Source of the DNA: CADEDH01 sp039029735
GTDB taxonomy: Bacteria > Actinomycetota > Acidimicrobiia > Acidimicrobiales > SZUA-35
DNA: 64,000 nt
Assembly (NCBI GenBank): GCA_039029735.1
Contig: JBCCFL010000030.1
Location: 9,035 to 73,034, forward strand
Direction of reading: 5' to 3'
Of this stretch, positions 15,836 through 25,600 are shown in pieces (position 1 is the stretch's first letter; each line of letters begins with the position of its first letter). The notes under the pieces are model-generated. The model was given only the letters and a program-made list of their open reading frames with translations. It was not told the origin of the DNA and made no database searches. Made by a program: the position numbers and the translations under genes.

Positions 15836-17190
15836 CCGATCTGGCCCCAGGCCTGGACGAGGTGGGCCACGACGTCGACGAGGCGCTTCTGGCCGACGAG
15901 GCCCCGGTCTCGACGATCGACTTGTCGTTGGTGTCGACCATCACGTCCGAGGTGGCCGCCGAGCTGTCCGATCTACCGGCACTCGTCGACCCCGACACAG
16001 GCGAGATCGACATGCCGGCCGAGACCGCACGGGCCGAGCCGCTGATCTGGGCAGCGATCGACCGAGCAGTGGAGGAGCGACTGCGCAATCGGAGCGACAC
16101 GCTGTCGATCGACGACGAGGAGGCCATCTTCAAACGGGCTCGGGCTGATCTGTTCGGCCTGAGCGGGTTCGAGGAGTACCTGTTCGATCCATCGGTGGAG
16201 AACGTGTTCGTGAACGGCGCCGACCGCGTGTTCGTCAACCGCTCGGGTGCATCTGAACCGGAGCGGGTGGCGCCGATCGTGCAGACCGACCACGCGCTGA
16301 TCGAGCTGGTGAATCGATGGTCGACCCGGCTGGGCCGCACTGAACGTCGCTTCGACTTCGCCAATCCACGCCTCGACATGCGGCTGCCGGGTGGCTTCCG
16401 GCTACACGCGATCATGGCGGTGACCGAGCGGCCGACCATCACGATCCGCTGCCCCTACAGCCGCAAGGTCACGCTCCAGGATCTGATCAAGCTCCGCACG
16501 ATCGACGCCCCCATGGCGTCGTTCCTCCGTGCGGCGGTGAAGGGGCGCCTCAACATCATCGTGGCCGGCGGTACCGGAACCGGGAAGACCACGCTGCTCA
16601 AGAGCCTCCTCTACGAGGTGCCGCCGAGCGAGCGCATCATCACCCTCGAAGACACGCTCGAACTCGGTCTGTCCCGGTTCCCCCAGGAGCACCCCAACGT
16701 CGTTGAGATGGAGACCCGCCAGGAGAACGTTGAGGGTGAGGGTGAGATCAACCTGATGGATCTCACCCGGGAGTGCCTCCGAATGTCACCCGACCGGGTG
16801 GTGATCGGCGAGGTCCGTGGCGCCGAGGCGCTCTACATGCTCAAGGCCATGAGCCAGGGCAACGACGGCTCGATGTGCACGATCCACTCCGAGTCGGCCG
16901 TGGGCGTGATCGACCGCGTGCGAGGCTATGTGGCCGAGGGTGTCACCGGTCTGCCGCCCAACATCGTGGACGGCTTCTTCCGCAACGCCGTCGACCTGAT
17001 CGTGCACGTGACCCGCCGCCCCGATCGGCGCCGGGTGATCTCGACGATCGTCGAGGTGCAGCGCGACTCCGTCGATGGGGTTCGCTTCAACCACCTCTTC
17101 ACCTCTGACACCGACGACATCGCCCAGTTCACGGTGTCGCCGAGCCCGCGGCTGGTGCAGCGGCTGGATGGGTGGCAGTCATGGCGCTGA
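15832..17190 (+). CDS. cpaF: CpaF/TadA-family secretion ATPase
   Basis: Hexameric VirB11/GspE-type ATPase of the Tad pilus (452 residues), supplying energy for pilin polymerisation and possibly retraction on the cytoplasmic side. It carries Walker A (GGTGTGKTT, about 246-254), an Asp-box region (ERIITLEDTLEL), Walker B (DRVVIGEVRGAEAL, about 321-334) and the His-box (SMCTIHSESA). The N-terminal ~100 residues are acidic and variable. Start overlaps the previous stop (ATGA); the stop overlaps the TadB start. Confidence 0.95.
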   Translation: MTDLAPGLDEVGHDVDEALLADEAPVSTIDLSLVSTITSEVAAELSDLPALVDPDTGEIDMPAETARAEPLIWAAIDRAVEERLRNRSDTLSIDDEEAIFKRARADLFGLSGFEEYLFDPSVENVFVNGADRVFVNRSGASEPERVAPIVQTDHALIELVNRWSTRLGRTERRFDFANPRLDMRLPGGFRLHAIMAVTERPTITIRCPYSRKVTLQDLIKLRTIDAPMASFLRAAVKGRLNIIVAGGTGTGKTTLLKSLLYEVPPSERIITLEDTLELGLSRFPQEHPNVVEMETRQENVEGEGEINLMDLTRECLRMSPDRVVIGEVRGAEALYMLKAMSQGNDGSMCTIHSESAVGVIDRVRGYVAEGVTGLPPNIVDGFFRNAVDLIVHVTRRPDRRRVISTIVEVQRDSVDGVRFNHLFTSDTDDIAQFTVSPSPRLVQRLDGWQSWR

Positions 17191-18080
17191 CCGTCGCACT
17201 CGTCGCCATGCTCGGGATGTTCGGACTCCTCGTGATCCTCGGTGGCGCGCTCGGCTTCGAGCTCGGACAGAGCGAGGCGATGTCAGCCGAGGTGTCGGCC
17301 GCCCGCCTGGTGCAGGTGCTCGTGGGGCTGGCCGTGGCGTTCGGTGTGCTGGTGTCCACAGGTTGGCCGGTTCTGGCCCTGTATGCCGGCATCACCGCCA
17401 CCGTCGCCCCGTCGTTGTGGGCCATCAGGCGCAAACGGCGGCGCTACATCTCCCGGCTGGACGGCCTCGCCGACTGGGTGGAGTCGGTGCGCGATGCCCT
17501 GGCGGCCTCCAGCGGGCTCGAACAGGCGCTCACCATCTCGACAGAGCACCCACCCGAGTCCATCGAGGACGAGGTGAACCGGCTGCGGTTGAACCTCCGG
17601 CACCGGCCGATCACCGAATGCCTGCGGGAGTTCGCCAAGGACCTGGCGCTGCCGGCGTCCGATCGCATCGTGGGTTCACTCCTCCTGGCGATCTCGAGTG
17701 GCGCAGGCCGGCTCGTTCCCGTGCTCGGGGAAGTCTCACGCTCAGCGAGGCGCGAAGCGGCGACGGCGCGGTCGATCGACAGCGGCCGCGGCGAGCTCTA
17801 CAGCCAGGCCAACACGATTTCGGGAATCGTGGCCGTTGTCGTGATCGGTTCGGTGCTCTTCCGGCGCGCCGACATGGAGGCCTACGGCACGTTCAACGGC
17901 CAGATCGCCCTCCTGATCGTGATGGGCCTGTTGCTGGGCGGCGTGTTGGCGTTCCACATACTCGCCTCGCCGGCGGTGGCCGAGCGGCCGCTGGCCGGCG
18001 TCGGCCTTCGATCAGCGTCGCGCGACGAGCCGGCGTCGGCGCGAGGTGCGTCGTCCCATGGCAACGGCGACGGATCATGA
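17181..18080 (+). CDS. tadB: TadB-like pilus platform protein
   Basis: Polytopic inner-membrane platform protein of the GspF/TadB family (299 residues). N-terminal helices (ALVAMLGMFGLLVILGGALG; VLVGLAVAFGVLVSTG), a cytoplasmic GspF-like domain with DWVESVRDALAASSGLEQAL, and C-terminal helices (ISGIVAVVVIGSVLF; IALLIVMGLLLGGVLAFHIL) are visible. It partners with CpaF and TadC. The ATG at 17181 overlaps the cpaF stop by 10 nt; the GTG at 17172 is an alternative. Confidence 0.88.
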   Translation: MALTVALVAMLGMFGLLVILGGALGFELGQSEAMSAEVSAARLVQVLVGLAVAFGVLVSTGWPVLALYAGITATVAPSLWAIRRKRRRYISRLDGLADWVESVRDALAASSGLEQALTISTEHPPESIEDEVNRLRLNLRHRPITECLREFAKDLALPASDRIVGSLLLAISSGAGRLVPVLGEVSRSARREAATARSIDSGRGELYSQANTISGIVAVVVIGSVLFRRADMEAYGTFNGQIALLIVMGLLLGGVLAFHILASPAVAERPLAGVGLRSASRDEPASARGASSHGNGDGS

Positions 18081-18952
18081 TGCTCCTCAGCGCCACCCTG
18101 ATGGCCTTCGCCGCCGGGCTGATCATCGTGGCCCGGGCCACGTTCCGGCCTCGGCCCTCGCTCGACAAGCTGATGGCCGATCAGACGCTCGGGCGGGCCC
18201 GGGTGACCTCGATCGGCGTCGATGCCAGCACCTTGTGGGGCCGTGCCGCGCTGTGGGTGATGCGACGCCTGCTCGGGCCGCGCAGCGAGGCACTGGTGTC
18301 GGACCTCGACGTCATGGAACAGGACACCACCAGCCATGCGGTGGAACGGATGAGCGTCTCGCTGCTGGCTGCGATCTCGGTGGCGCTGTTCGGCAACGCC
18401 TTCGGGCTGGTTGGCTCGGTGGTGCTGTTCGTGTTCGTGGTGATGGTGGTGTTCTACGGGGTCTACCTGTACGTGGGCATGGAGCTCCGATCGCGAGCCG
18501 ATGTCAAACGGCGGTCGATCGGTCTGGCGACCAACGAGCTCGTCGGCCTCGTCACGGTCGCAATCTCCGGCGGTAGCGGGCTGAACTCCGCACTGCGGAG
18601 CGCGGCGTGGATCGCCGACTCGCCCTCCTACACGAGAATCCGTCGGGCGCTCAGCCAGGCCGACGTGCGGGGCGCGCCCTACTCCGAGGCGCTCACCGAA
18701 CTCGGAGAGCAGCTGCGGGTCCCCGAGCTCATGAAGCTCGGCCAGACCGTCGAGATGTCGACCGCAACCGGTGCTCGCCTCACCGAGACGTTGCGAAGCC
18801 GGCTCGACGCCGTGAACGACCAGGAGTTCAACGCCGCCATCGCCGCTGCGGAGAAAGCCTCCGACCAGATGGCCTCGATGATGGGCGTCGTCGTGCTCGC
18901 TCTGACCGTCTTCATGACCTACCCGCTCGTCGTACGGCTCGTCTCGTTGTGA
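18077..18952 (+). CDS. tadC: TadC-like pilus platform protein
   Basis: Second platform protein (291 residues) of the GspF superfamily. It has an N-terminal helix (LLSATLMAFAAGLIIVAR), a central pair (LLAAISVALFGNAFGLVG; VVLFVFVVMVVFYGVYLYV), a cytoplasmic domain with LVGLVTVAISGGSGLNSALR and AAEKASDQMASMMGVVVLAL, and a last helix. The start overlaps the tadB stop by 4 nt. A longer open frame upstream is out of phase over tadB and cpaF and is not real. Confidence 0.88.
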   Translation: MMLLSATLMAFAAGLIIVARATFRPRPSLDKLMADQTLGRARVTSIGVDASTLWGRAALWVMRRLLGPRSEALVSDLDVMEQDTTSHAVERMSVSLLAAISVALFGNAFGLVGSVVLFVFVVMVVFYGVYLYVGMELRSRADVKRRSIGLATNELVGLVTVAISGGSGLNSALRSAAWIADSPSYTRIRRALSQADVRGAPYSEALTELGEQLRVPELMKLGQTVEMSTATGARLTETLRSRLDAVNDQEFNAAIAAAEKASDQMASMMGVVVLALTVFMTYPLVVRLVSL

Positions 18953-19016
18953 GTGTCGGCCGGACCACGGGCTCTCGTTCTGCATCCAGCAGTACCCAAA
19001 CACAAAGGAAACTGAC

Positions 19017-19238
19017 ATGAACAGCATTGAGCAGGCTCAGTACCGCGCTGGCGTCGAGGTGTACTCGCGCTGGCTCGCCATCGAAGACCGCCTTGCAGGT
19101 GTGGCCGATCGCGTCGAGGACGGTGAGGAAGGGCTGACCGGTCAGGTCGTTCTCCTCGTCGGTCTCGCCATCGCTGGTGTCGCCGCCGTGACGGCCATCA
19201 GCGGCTGGATCACCACCGAGACCGGCAAGCTGCCGTAG
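19017..19238 (+). CDS. Probable major Flp-type pilin
   Basis: A 73-residue protein in the pilin position of the Tad locus: a charged N-terminal part of about 39 residues, then one hydrophobic helix (GQVVLLVGLAIAGVAAVTAI) and a short C-terminal tail. AAGGAAA before the ATG is the strongest ribosome-binding site of the operon, as expected for an abundant product. The likely processing region is DGEEGLTGQV. It lacks a Gly followed four residues later by the usual Glu, so it is atypical of Flp prepilins. The same (L/I)TG(Q/D)V pattern recurs in the next gene. Confidence 0.7.
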   Translation: MNSIEQAQYRAGVEVYSRWLAIEDRLAGVADRVEDGEEGLTGQVVLLVGLAIAGVAAVTAISGWITTETGKLP

Positions 19239-19247
19239 GCCCCTTCG

Positions 19248-19685
19248 GTGGAGCAGATGATGTGTCGCGTTCGGAATCGATCCGGTCGGACGGCAGTCGA
19301 CCGTGACGATTCCGAGCGTGGCGGCATCACCGGCGACGTCGCCCTGTGGGCGGCGTTCGGGCTGCTCCTCCTGGCCTGCTTCAACGGCGCCCTGCTCTAC
19401 CGGGGCAAGCAGGTCATCTCCGCCGCGGCCCAGGACGGGGCCCGGGCGGGGGCCGTCGAGTGGGGTGACGCCGGCGCAGCCCGATGGCGAGCCGGTCACA
19501 CCCTCGACTTCGCCCCGTTCATCTCGAACGAGTCGATCACGATCAACGAGACCGAGGAACGGATCGAGGTCGCGGTGATCGCCCAAGTCGACCTTCCGTT
19601 CCTTGGGTGGTCGCAGACATTCGCCAGTTACGCCGACGCCCCGAAAGAGCGGGTCGTCACTGCAAGCGAAAGGCCAGGGAGTTGA
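19248..19685 (+). CDS. TadE-like minor pilin
   Basis: A 145-residue pseudopilin. A short basic leader ends at SERGG, followed by ITGDVALWAAFGLLLLACFN, giving an acidic residue near +5 of a prepilin site; then the TadE-like amphipathic helix with QVISAAAQDGARAGAVEW and a beta-rich exported domain. It probably initiates or caps the pilus. GTG at 19248 or ATG at 19257/19260 could be the start. The gene ends in TTGA, where the TTG starts the next gene. Confidence 0.75.
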   Translation: MEQMMCRVRNRSGRTAVDRDDSERGGITGDVALWAAFGLLLLACFNGALLYRGKQVISAAAQDGARAGAVEWGDAGAARWRAGHTLDFAPFISNESITINETEERIEVAVIAQVDLPFLGWSQTFASYADAPKERVVTASERPGS

Positions 19686-20167
19686 TCGCGCGAACCTCGG
19701 TTCTGCGAACGAACACTGTCTCGGTCTTCCGGCGTGCCGTTCGGCACGGCGTCGATGACGAACGTGGCACGTTCCTCGGGGGCCTCGTGCTGCTCATAGG
19801 TGTGGTTGCGTTCCTGAACCTCCTCATCCTTGGTGGCCGCATCGGGGCAACGACCGCCGATCTGAAGGCTGCCGCCCGCGATTCGGCGCGTGATGCATCG
19901 AATTCCCAGACCCTCGACGCTGCCGGCGGGCAGATCGCGGTGAAGTACGAGCTCGAGGACCGCGACATCGAGTGCGTGAAGTTCTGGGCCAAGATCGGCG
20001 ACGACACGAACTTCGTACCCGGGGGATGGGTGGAGGTCGAGGTCTACTGCCAGATCGACATGTCCGATCTGACGCTGATCCCAGCGCCGGGCACCGTCAC
20101 GCTGAGCAGCTCCCACGTCGAACCAATCGACTTCTACCGATCGGTGGGTGGCAGTGACTCGACGTAG
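19682..20167 (+). CDS. TadE/TadF-like minor pilin
   Basis: A 161-residue pseudopilin with a basic leader (RRAVRHGVDDERG), a hydrophobic helix (FLGGLVLLIGVVAFLNLLIL), a polar helix (TTADLKAAARDSARDASNSQ) and a beta-rich domain with two Cys (IECVKFW, EVYCQI). The start is taken as the TTG overlapping the previous stop; nothing better lies in frame. Position and pattern fit the TadE/TadF class; exact role is unknown. Confidence 0.68.
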   Translation: MIARTSVLRTNTVSVFRRAVRHGVDDERGTFLGGLVLLIGVVAFLNLLILGGRIGATTADLKAAARDSARDASNSQTLDAAGGQIAVKYELEDRDIECVKFWAKIGDDTNFVPGGWVEVEVYCQIDMSDLTLIPAPGTVTLSSSHVEPIDFYRSVGGSDST

Positions 20168-20666
20168 CCACCCCCGACACCTGATCGAGTGGATCCACGC
20201 CTGGCGCCTCGACGAGCGGGGCGGCGCCACGATGGCGTCGACCCTCGTGTTCCTGCCGGTCTTCATCGGGCTGGCCGGGCTCGCCTACGACGGCGGCCAG
20301 ATGTTCAACGCCCGGCGTGAGGCCCACACGATCGCGGCGGCGTCAGCCAGGGCTGGCGCCGCGGATGTCCGTGAGGGCGCCTACCGCTGGAACCAGCGCA
20401 TCCGGCTGAAGCCGTCGGCAACGACCACTGCCGAGCAGTTCGCCACCACCACCGGCGCCGATCGGGCCGTTGCCACCATCGTCGAGTTTCCCGACTACGT
20501 CGCCCCGGGTGCCGGCGGGCGGGGCGTGCTCCAGGACGCTGAGACCGTGGTGGTGAAGGTCCAGGTCGAGGTCGACCTCTTCTTCCTGGACTTCCTCATG
20601 GGCACCCAGACCGTAGAGGGCAGCGGCCGAGCCCGCGCTTCTCATCCCGACGAAGCGAACTGGTGA
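20148..20666 (+). CDS. TadE/TadG-like minor pilin
   Basis: A 172-residue protein with the TadG-type N-terminus: basic leader, DERGGATMAS, hydrophobic helix (TLVFLPVFIGLAGLAYDGG), then FNARREAHTIAAASARAGA, the classical amphipathic stretch of TadE/TadG proteins. The exported part is short (about 120 residues), without a von Willebrand domain, so it is closer to TadE than to full TadG. It overlaps both neighbours. Confidence 0.75.
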   Translation: MAVTRRSHPRHLIEWIHAWRLDERGGATMASTLVFLPVFIGLAGLAYDGGQMFNARREAHTIAAASARAGAADVREGAYRWNQRIRLKPSATTTAEQFATTTGADRAVATIVEFPDYVAPGAGGRGVLQDAETVVVKVQVEVDLFFLDFLMGTQTVEGSGRARASHPDEANW

Positions 20667-21472
20667 TGCCGATGTTCTCACGCCGTCCCGAACCCGACGA
20701 CAGCATCTTCCTCGTCGGCCAGGCCCCACTGTGGTCCCCGAATCTCCCGCAGCGCGTTGCGATGCAGCCCCGATTCGTGTCGAGCTGGCTGGCCACCATG
20801 GTGGTGCTCGCCGCGCTGCTCTTCCCACCCGTTGCGCTGGCCGTCCGGGCTGGTTCGGAGTTCTTCGACTACTCGATGCGGGTTCGCTATTCCGAGATTC
20901 CGATCCTCATGGGCCTGGTATTCACCGCCGTGTTCGGCGCAGCGGTGTTCCGAGTCGATCGCATGTACCGCTCCCGTTGGGACCCGTTCGCCATTCCGTC
21001 GACGGCCGTGCGGCTCGTGGAGCTGAGTTGGCTGGGCGTAGGGGAGATGTCCAACTGGACCGTGGCCGGCGTGGATGGCACCAAGGCTGCGCTGCCGGTA
21101 CCGCTGCCGATCCCGGAGTGGATCGGCCCTGATCCGCACGACATGGCGACGCCCGGCGATGTCGACAGCGGAGGTCGCTCGTCGAGCTCGGGCCCAGCGC
21201 GGCCTGAGCTCGATGAGTCCTGGCGTGAACATCGGGCGGTGCGGGGCGACACGTGGTGGTCGCTGGCCGAGCACCACTTCGGCGACGGGGAGCGCTGGCG
21301 TGAGATCGCCGACGCGAATCAACACCGGGAGGTGTCTCCCGGGGTGGTGTGCGCCCGCGGCGACTCCGTGCTCGCGGGATGGATCGTGATGGTGCCCATC
21401 GCTGAAGTGGGCGACGTGGGCGACCAGCAGCCCGATGAGGCTGCTGCTGATCAGGGGAGGACGACGGCATGA
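20663..21472 (+). CDS. Membrane protein with C-terminal LysM-like domain
   Basis: A 269-residue protein with two membrane helices near the N-terminus (WLATMVVLAALLFPPVALAV; EIPILMGLVFTAVFGAAVF), a middle linker and a C-terminal segment with the LysM pattern: AVRGDTWWSLAEHHFGD, then WREIADANQH, then a final WIVMVP strand. LysM domains bind peptidoglycan or chitin-type glycans, so it may anchor or guide the pilus through the wall. It overlaps the previous gene (GTGA) and the next by 4 nt, hence belongs to the operon. Confidence 0.7.
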   Translation: MMPMFSRRPEPDDSIFLVGQAPLWSPNLPQRVAMQPRFVSSWLATMVVLAALLFPPVALAVRAGSEFFDYSMRVRYSEIPILMGLVFTAVFGAAVFRVDRMYRSRWDPFAIPSTAVRLVELSWLGVGEMSNWTVAGVDGTKAALPVPLPIPEWIGPDPHDMATPGDVDSGGRSSSSGPARPELDESWREHRAVRGDTWWSLAEHHFGDGERWREIADANQHREVSPGVVCARGDSVLAGWIVMVPIAEVGDVGDQQPDEAAADQGRTTA

Positions 21473-22689
21473 CCGGCAAGATCGATCGTGAGGGCGCACG
21501 TGCGCTGATCCCGTGGCGGCGACATGTGCTGGGGCTGATCGCCATCGTGCTCGCCGTCACCGCCTGCGGTGGAAGCGATGACGCCGATGCCGGTGATCTC
21601 CGGCGAGCCGACGACCCGGCAACGGAGCAGGCTGTCGCCGCCGAGTCCGACGAGGAGGCGGGTCTGGAGTTCGACGACGAGTTCGACTTCGACGAGGCCG
21701 ACTTCGACTTCGCCTCGGTGATCGACAACATCGGGCTGAGTGCGGCCGACACCCCGCTCGAGGTTCGCCTCGCCGCGGCGTCGACGGAGTTCCTTCAGGT
21801 AGAGGAATCACAGCTCAGCACCGTCTTCGCCGACTACGAAGCATTTCTCACCGCCCGCGACGCGGCACGGCGCGGGGGTGAGGCCGAGATGTCCGAGCTG
21901 CTCGCCCTCACCACATCGTCGGTGGTGTTGGACGAGGTCGAGGTCACCCGCACCGACTTCACGGCGAGCCGTGAGATCGGGCTGGAGCTGGACGAGTACG
22001 TGAACGTGCCCCACCCGATCGAGATCGTGGGCGACGGCGAGCAGATCGAGATCCACGACTGTCTCGAGGAGCGGGTGGCGTCACGGGTGGCGGGGCTCGG
22101 CACCACCAACTTCGTGGAGCAGCTCGTCGTGTTGCAGCCCGACGCCACCGGCACGTGGATCGTCACCGATCTGGAGCAGGTGCACTCGGGATTCTGGGAG
22201 GATCGGGCGGGCTGCACGCCACCGTCGTACGTGGGGCAGATCATCCAGGCCGCCGACGACTTCCTCTACTACAACGACCTGCTCATGCGTGAGCCGGAGG
22301 CCAACCTGCAGGGCCTCGACGTCGCCACCGACCTGGAGATGTTCGTGGAGGTCGGCGAGCTGATCGAACGCATGAGGGAGTCTGGGGTCCATCTACCCCA
22401 ACCCCAGGAGCACCGGCTCGACCTCATCGGGTCCCACCCTGGCTACGGCTCCACCTGGTTCCTGGTCGCCACGTGCACGTACCTCCCGCAAGGGCTTGCC
22501 CCCGTCTATCGCGACACGGGCACCCTCGTGCCCCCCGAGGAGGGGGGCTACGCCATCTCGGCGGGGAACATGTACCGCGAACTCCTCGTGCTGCTCGAGA
22601 CCGACGAGTTCGACACCATCAGGGGCAAGGTCGTCGGCATCGACGATCAGGTGATCGATTCCGACTGCACCGTGCCACAGCAGGGGTAG
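21469..22689 (+). CDS. Hypothetical lipoprotein of the Tad locus
   Basis: A 406-residue exported lipoprotein. The signal segment (HVLGLIAIVLAVTAC) ends with a lipobox Cys followed by GGSDDAD, then an acidic Glu/Asp/Phe-rich linker (FDDEFDFDEADFDF). The mature domain resembles no family I can name; it has four Cys that could form disulfides (HDC, AGC, ATC, DC). It lies directly in front of the giant repeat protein with no gap, so the two probably work together at the surface. Confidence 0.65.
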   Translation: MTGKIDREGARALIPWRRHVLGLIAIVLAVTACGGSDDADAGDLRRADDPATEQAVAAESDEEAGLEFDDEFDFDEADFDFASVIDNIGLSAADTPLEVRLAAASTEFLQVEESQLSTVFADYEAFLTARDAARRGGEAEMSELLALTTSSVVLDEVEVTRTDFTASREIGLELDEYVNVPHPIEIVGDGEQIEIHDCLEERVASRVAGLGTTNFVEQLVVLQPDATGTWIVTDLEQVHSGFWEDRAGCTPPSYVGQIIQAADDFLYYNDLLMREPEANLQGLDVATDLEMFVEVGELIERMRESGVHLPQPQEHRLDLIGSHPGYGSTWFLVATCTYLPQGLAPVYRDTGTLVPPEEGGYAISAGNMYRELLVLLETDEFDTIRGKVVGIDDQVIDSDCTVPQQG

Positions 22690-25600
22690 ATGACGATGGC
22701 CTCCTCCACCACCGCTGACAACGCACGCACGCCGACACCACCCGTTCGTCGCATCGTGGCCCCGCGCCACCGCGGCGCACTTCGGGCCGTCGTGGCCCTG
22801 GTGGTGTGGATCGTGGCCGTGCCCACGTTCTCCGTCGTCGAGTCGGCGCCGGCCGGGGCGGCGACGGCGCCCGAGCACCTGGAGGCCATGCTCCAGCGCA
22901 ATCAGCGAATGGCGGTGGAGTCGCAGCTCGCATCGCTCATCGATCACGTGGTGCTCATGCCGGGTGACCCCGGCTTCGACGCAATGGCCAGCTCGGTCGT
23001 GGCTCCGTCCGACGCAGCGATTGCGGCGCAACTGTCTGACGCGGCGGCCGCCTCGTGGCCTGATGCAGCCGTCGCCGTCCAGTCGCCCGAGGTGGCCACA
23101 TCGTTCCGGGCCGGATCCATGGGTGAGGCGCCCAGGCACGTCAACCGTGGCAACCCAGGCCACACCCACGATGACGACGACTCGAAGCCGGAGCCAGAGA
23201 ACAACGATCATCTCGACCCGAACATCAACAAGCATCTGTGGCGCCCGGCCCCGCGGATCTTCCCTCCGGTGGGGGCCCACCAGGTGGTGGGGGTCGAGAC
23301 GTGGCTGGCGATCGACCCCGATGCCTGGAAGACGATCACGTGGACTCGCAAGCGGCCGAACGGCAGCAGCTACGAGTACACGGCGGTGCCGAAGCGCACC
23401 ATCTGGACCTTCTCCGATGCCACGATCCGGTGCGACGGCCTCGGCTCGGAGTACACGCCGGGCGACACCAGCGAGCCCGAATGCTCCCGCAACTGGACGG
23501 AGTCGACCGACCTCAGTGAGATGACCATGAAGGTCACCATCGAGTACGAGGTGAGCTGGGACCACAAGGCCAACTCCGAACGTCGCGAGAGGCGGGCGTG
23601 TGGAAACAACGGCCGCGGGGCAACGGCCAACGGTCGCCGGCCGTGCGGCCCACGATGGGAGTTCTGCAAGAGTCAGTGGGACCAGGGCATCGACCCGTTC
23701 ATGGGCGACTACAACGTCTGGGCCAGGGACAACGGCGAGCGGACCGCGCTCCATGCCCGGTCCACGCCAGACGGGCGCGATGTTGTCTGCTACGCCTGGA
23801 AGGACGACGAGGTCGCCAACTCCGGCACCTTCGTCCACGAGGGTCTTGCGCTCGACACCTTCGATCTGGCGATCGGCGAGATCCAGACCGTCGGGATGAA
23901 CCTGAACGATCAAGGAGCGGTGAATCGATTCGATCGGTACCGGCCCGCCGCCCGCACCCCGACGAACTACCGCACAGATCAGGAGGACATCGATTCCAAG
24001 AAGGGCAAACCGAGCTGCGGGTTCTGGGAGTGGCTCTGTGCGGTGTGGCGGGCGCTGACCGACCCGTTCAAGAAGCTGATCAAGGCGTTGGGCGAGCTCG
24101 CCGGCATCGTGATCAAGGGGGTGTTCGACTTCCTCTCGTTCTTCAAGGGCCTGCTTCCGGGGTTCTTGAAACCGGTGATCAGCCTGCTCGAGGGGTGCGC
24201 CGACTTCGCCGGCGAGTTGATAACCGGCATCATCGACATACTCCTGAACTTCTTCGACGATCCCATCGGCACCATCAAGATGTTGGTGGAGGCCCTGCTC
24301 GACATCCCGTACGTGATCGCGCAGCTGACGTTCAAACAAAACGTTGATCCGCTGTTCGACCTCATCGGTGACACGCTCGGTGTCGACTTCCGCGAGGACT
24401 TCAAGAGCGGCGACGAGGTCAAGGGCGTCGGCAAGCTGATCTGTGGTGTTGCCGCTGCGCTCATCTCCGGTGGCGGTTCCACGATCAAGGCCTTCGCCAC
24501 CCGGCTGAAGGGCTTGTTCAAGAAGTTCCGCCCGGAGGCTGACCGGCCGACGCGGCCGAAGGACCCGCCGAAGAAGGATCCCGACGATCCCGACTCGGAC
24601 TCGGACTCGGACTCGGATTCGGATTCGGATTCGGATTCGGATTCGGATTCGGATTCGGATTCGGATTCGGATTCGGATTCGGACGACGACGGCCCCAAGA
24701 GGTGCTACTTCGTGGCGGGCGCCAATCCGTCCACGCGCTGCCCTGACAGCTCCCCTCCGACGACGCGACCTCAGCCCGACGAGGACCCGGACGAACCGGA
24801 TGACCCGGATCGCGACCAGGACGACGATCAGGATCAGGATCAGGACGACGACGATCAGAACGGCGACGACCAGGACGACGACGATCAGGACCAGGACGAC
24901 CAGGACGACGGCGACGATGACGCCGAACCCGGCGATCCCCGCGGTCCGCCGCAGCCTGGTGACCCCGACTGGTTCCCGCCAGACGACCTGCCGGGGTACA
25001 CCACGAATCCCGACGGTTCGAAGTCCAAGACGACGCGCGAGGGCAACGACGACGTCACACGGACGTATTGGCCTGAGGGGGCGGGCCCCGACGGCATCCG
25101 CAATCGGGTGGAGCGCACCGGGTCCGACGGCAGGAAAACGGTGCTGGAGACCAAGGCCGACGGCTCGACCCGCACCGTCGTCACGAACCTGAACGGATCT
25201 CGGACCGTCCTCTACCAGGACAAAGACGGCAAGATCACCCGCGAGATCATCACCAGCGCGGATAAGTCGTCGATCACGAACATCTACAACGCCGACGGTT
25301 CCAAGAAGAAGATCCACCGCGATGCCGATGGCCGGCCCACCCTCGTCGAGGAGTACGACGCCGACGGCAACCTGAAGAAGAAGACCACGTACGAGTACGG
25401 CGACGACAAGACCTACGTGATCGAGCGGGATGGCTCCGGCCGCATCCTTCGCACCACGTGGTACGAGCCGGGCACCAATAACATCCTCCGCCGCTGGGTG
25501 AAGAACCCCGACGGCGGCACCACCTTCTGGTACCGCAACGAAGACGGCGAGTTGGTCGAACTCGGCGATCGCCTCCCCGAGGGTTCGGAGGGCACCACCA

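Noticed and set aside
17075..18076. Upstream extension of the tadC frame
   Set aside because: Overlaps cpaF and tadB out of phase; protein is Arg/Gly-rich and without pattern.
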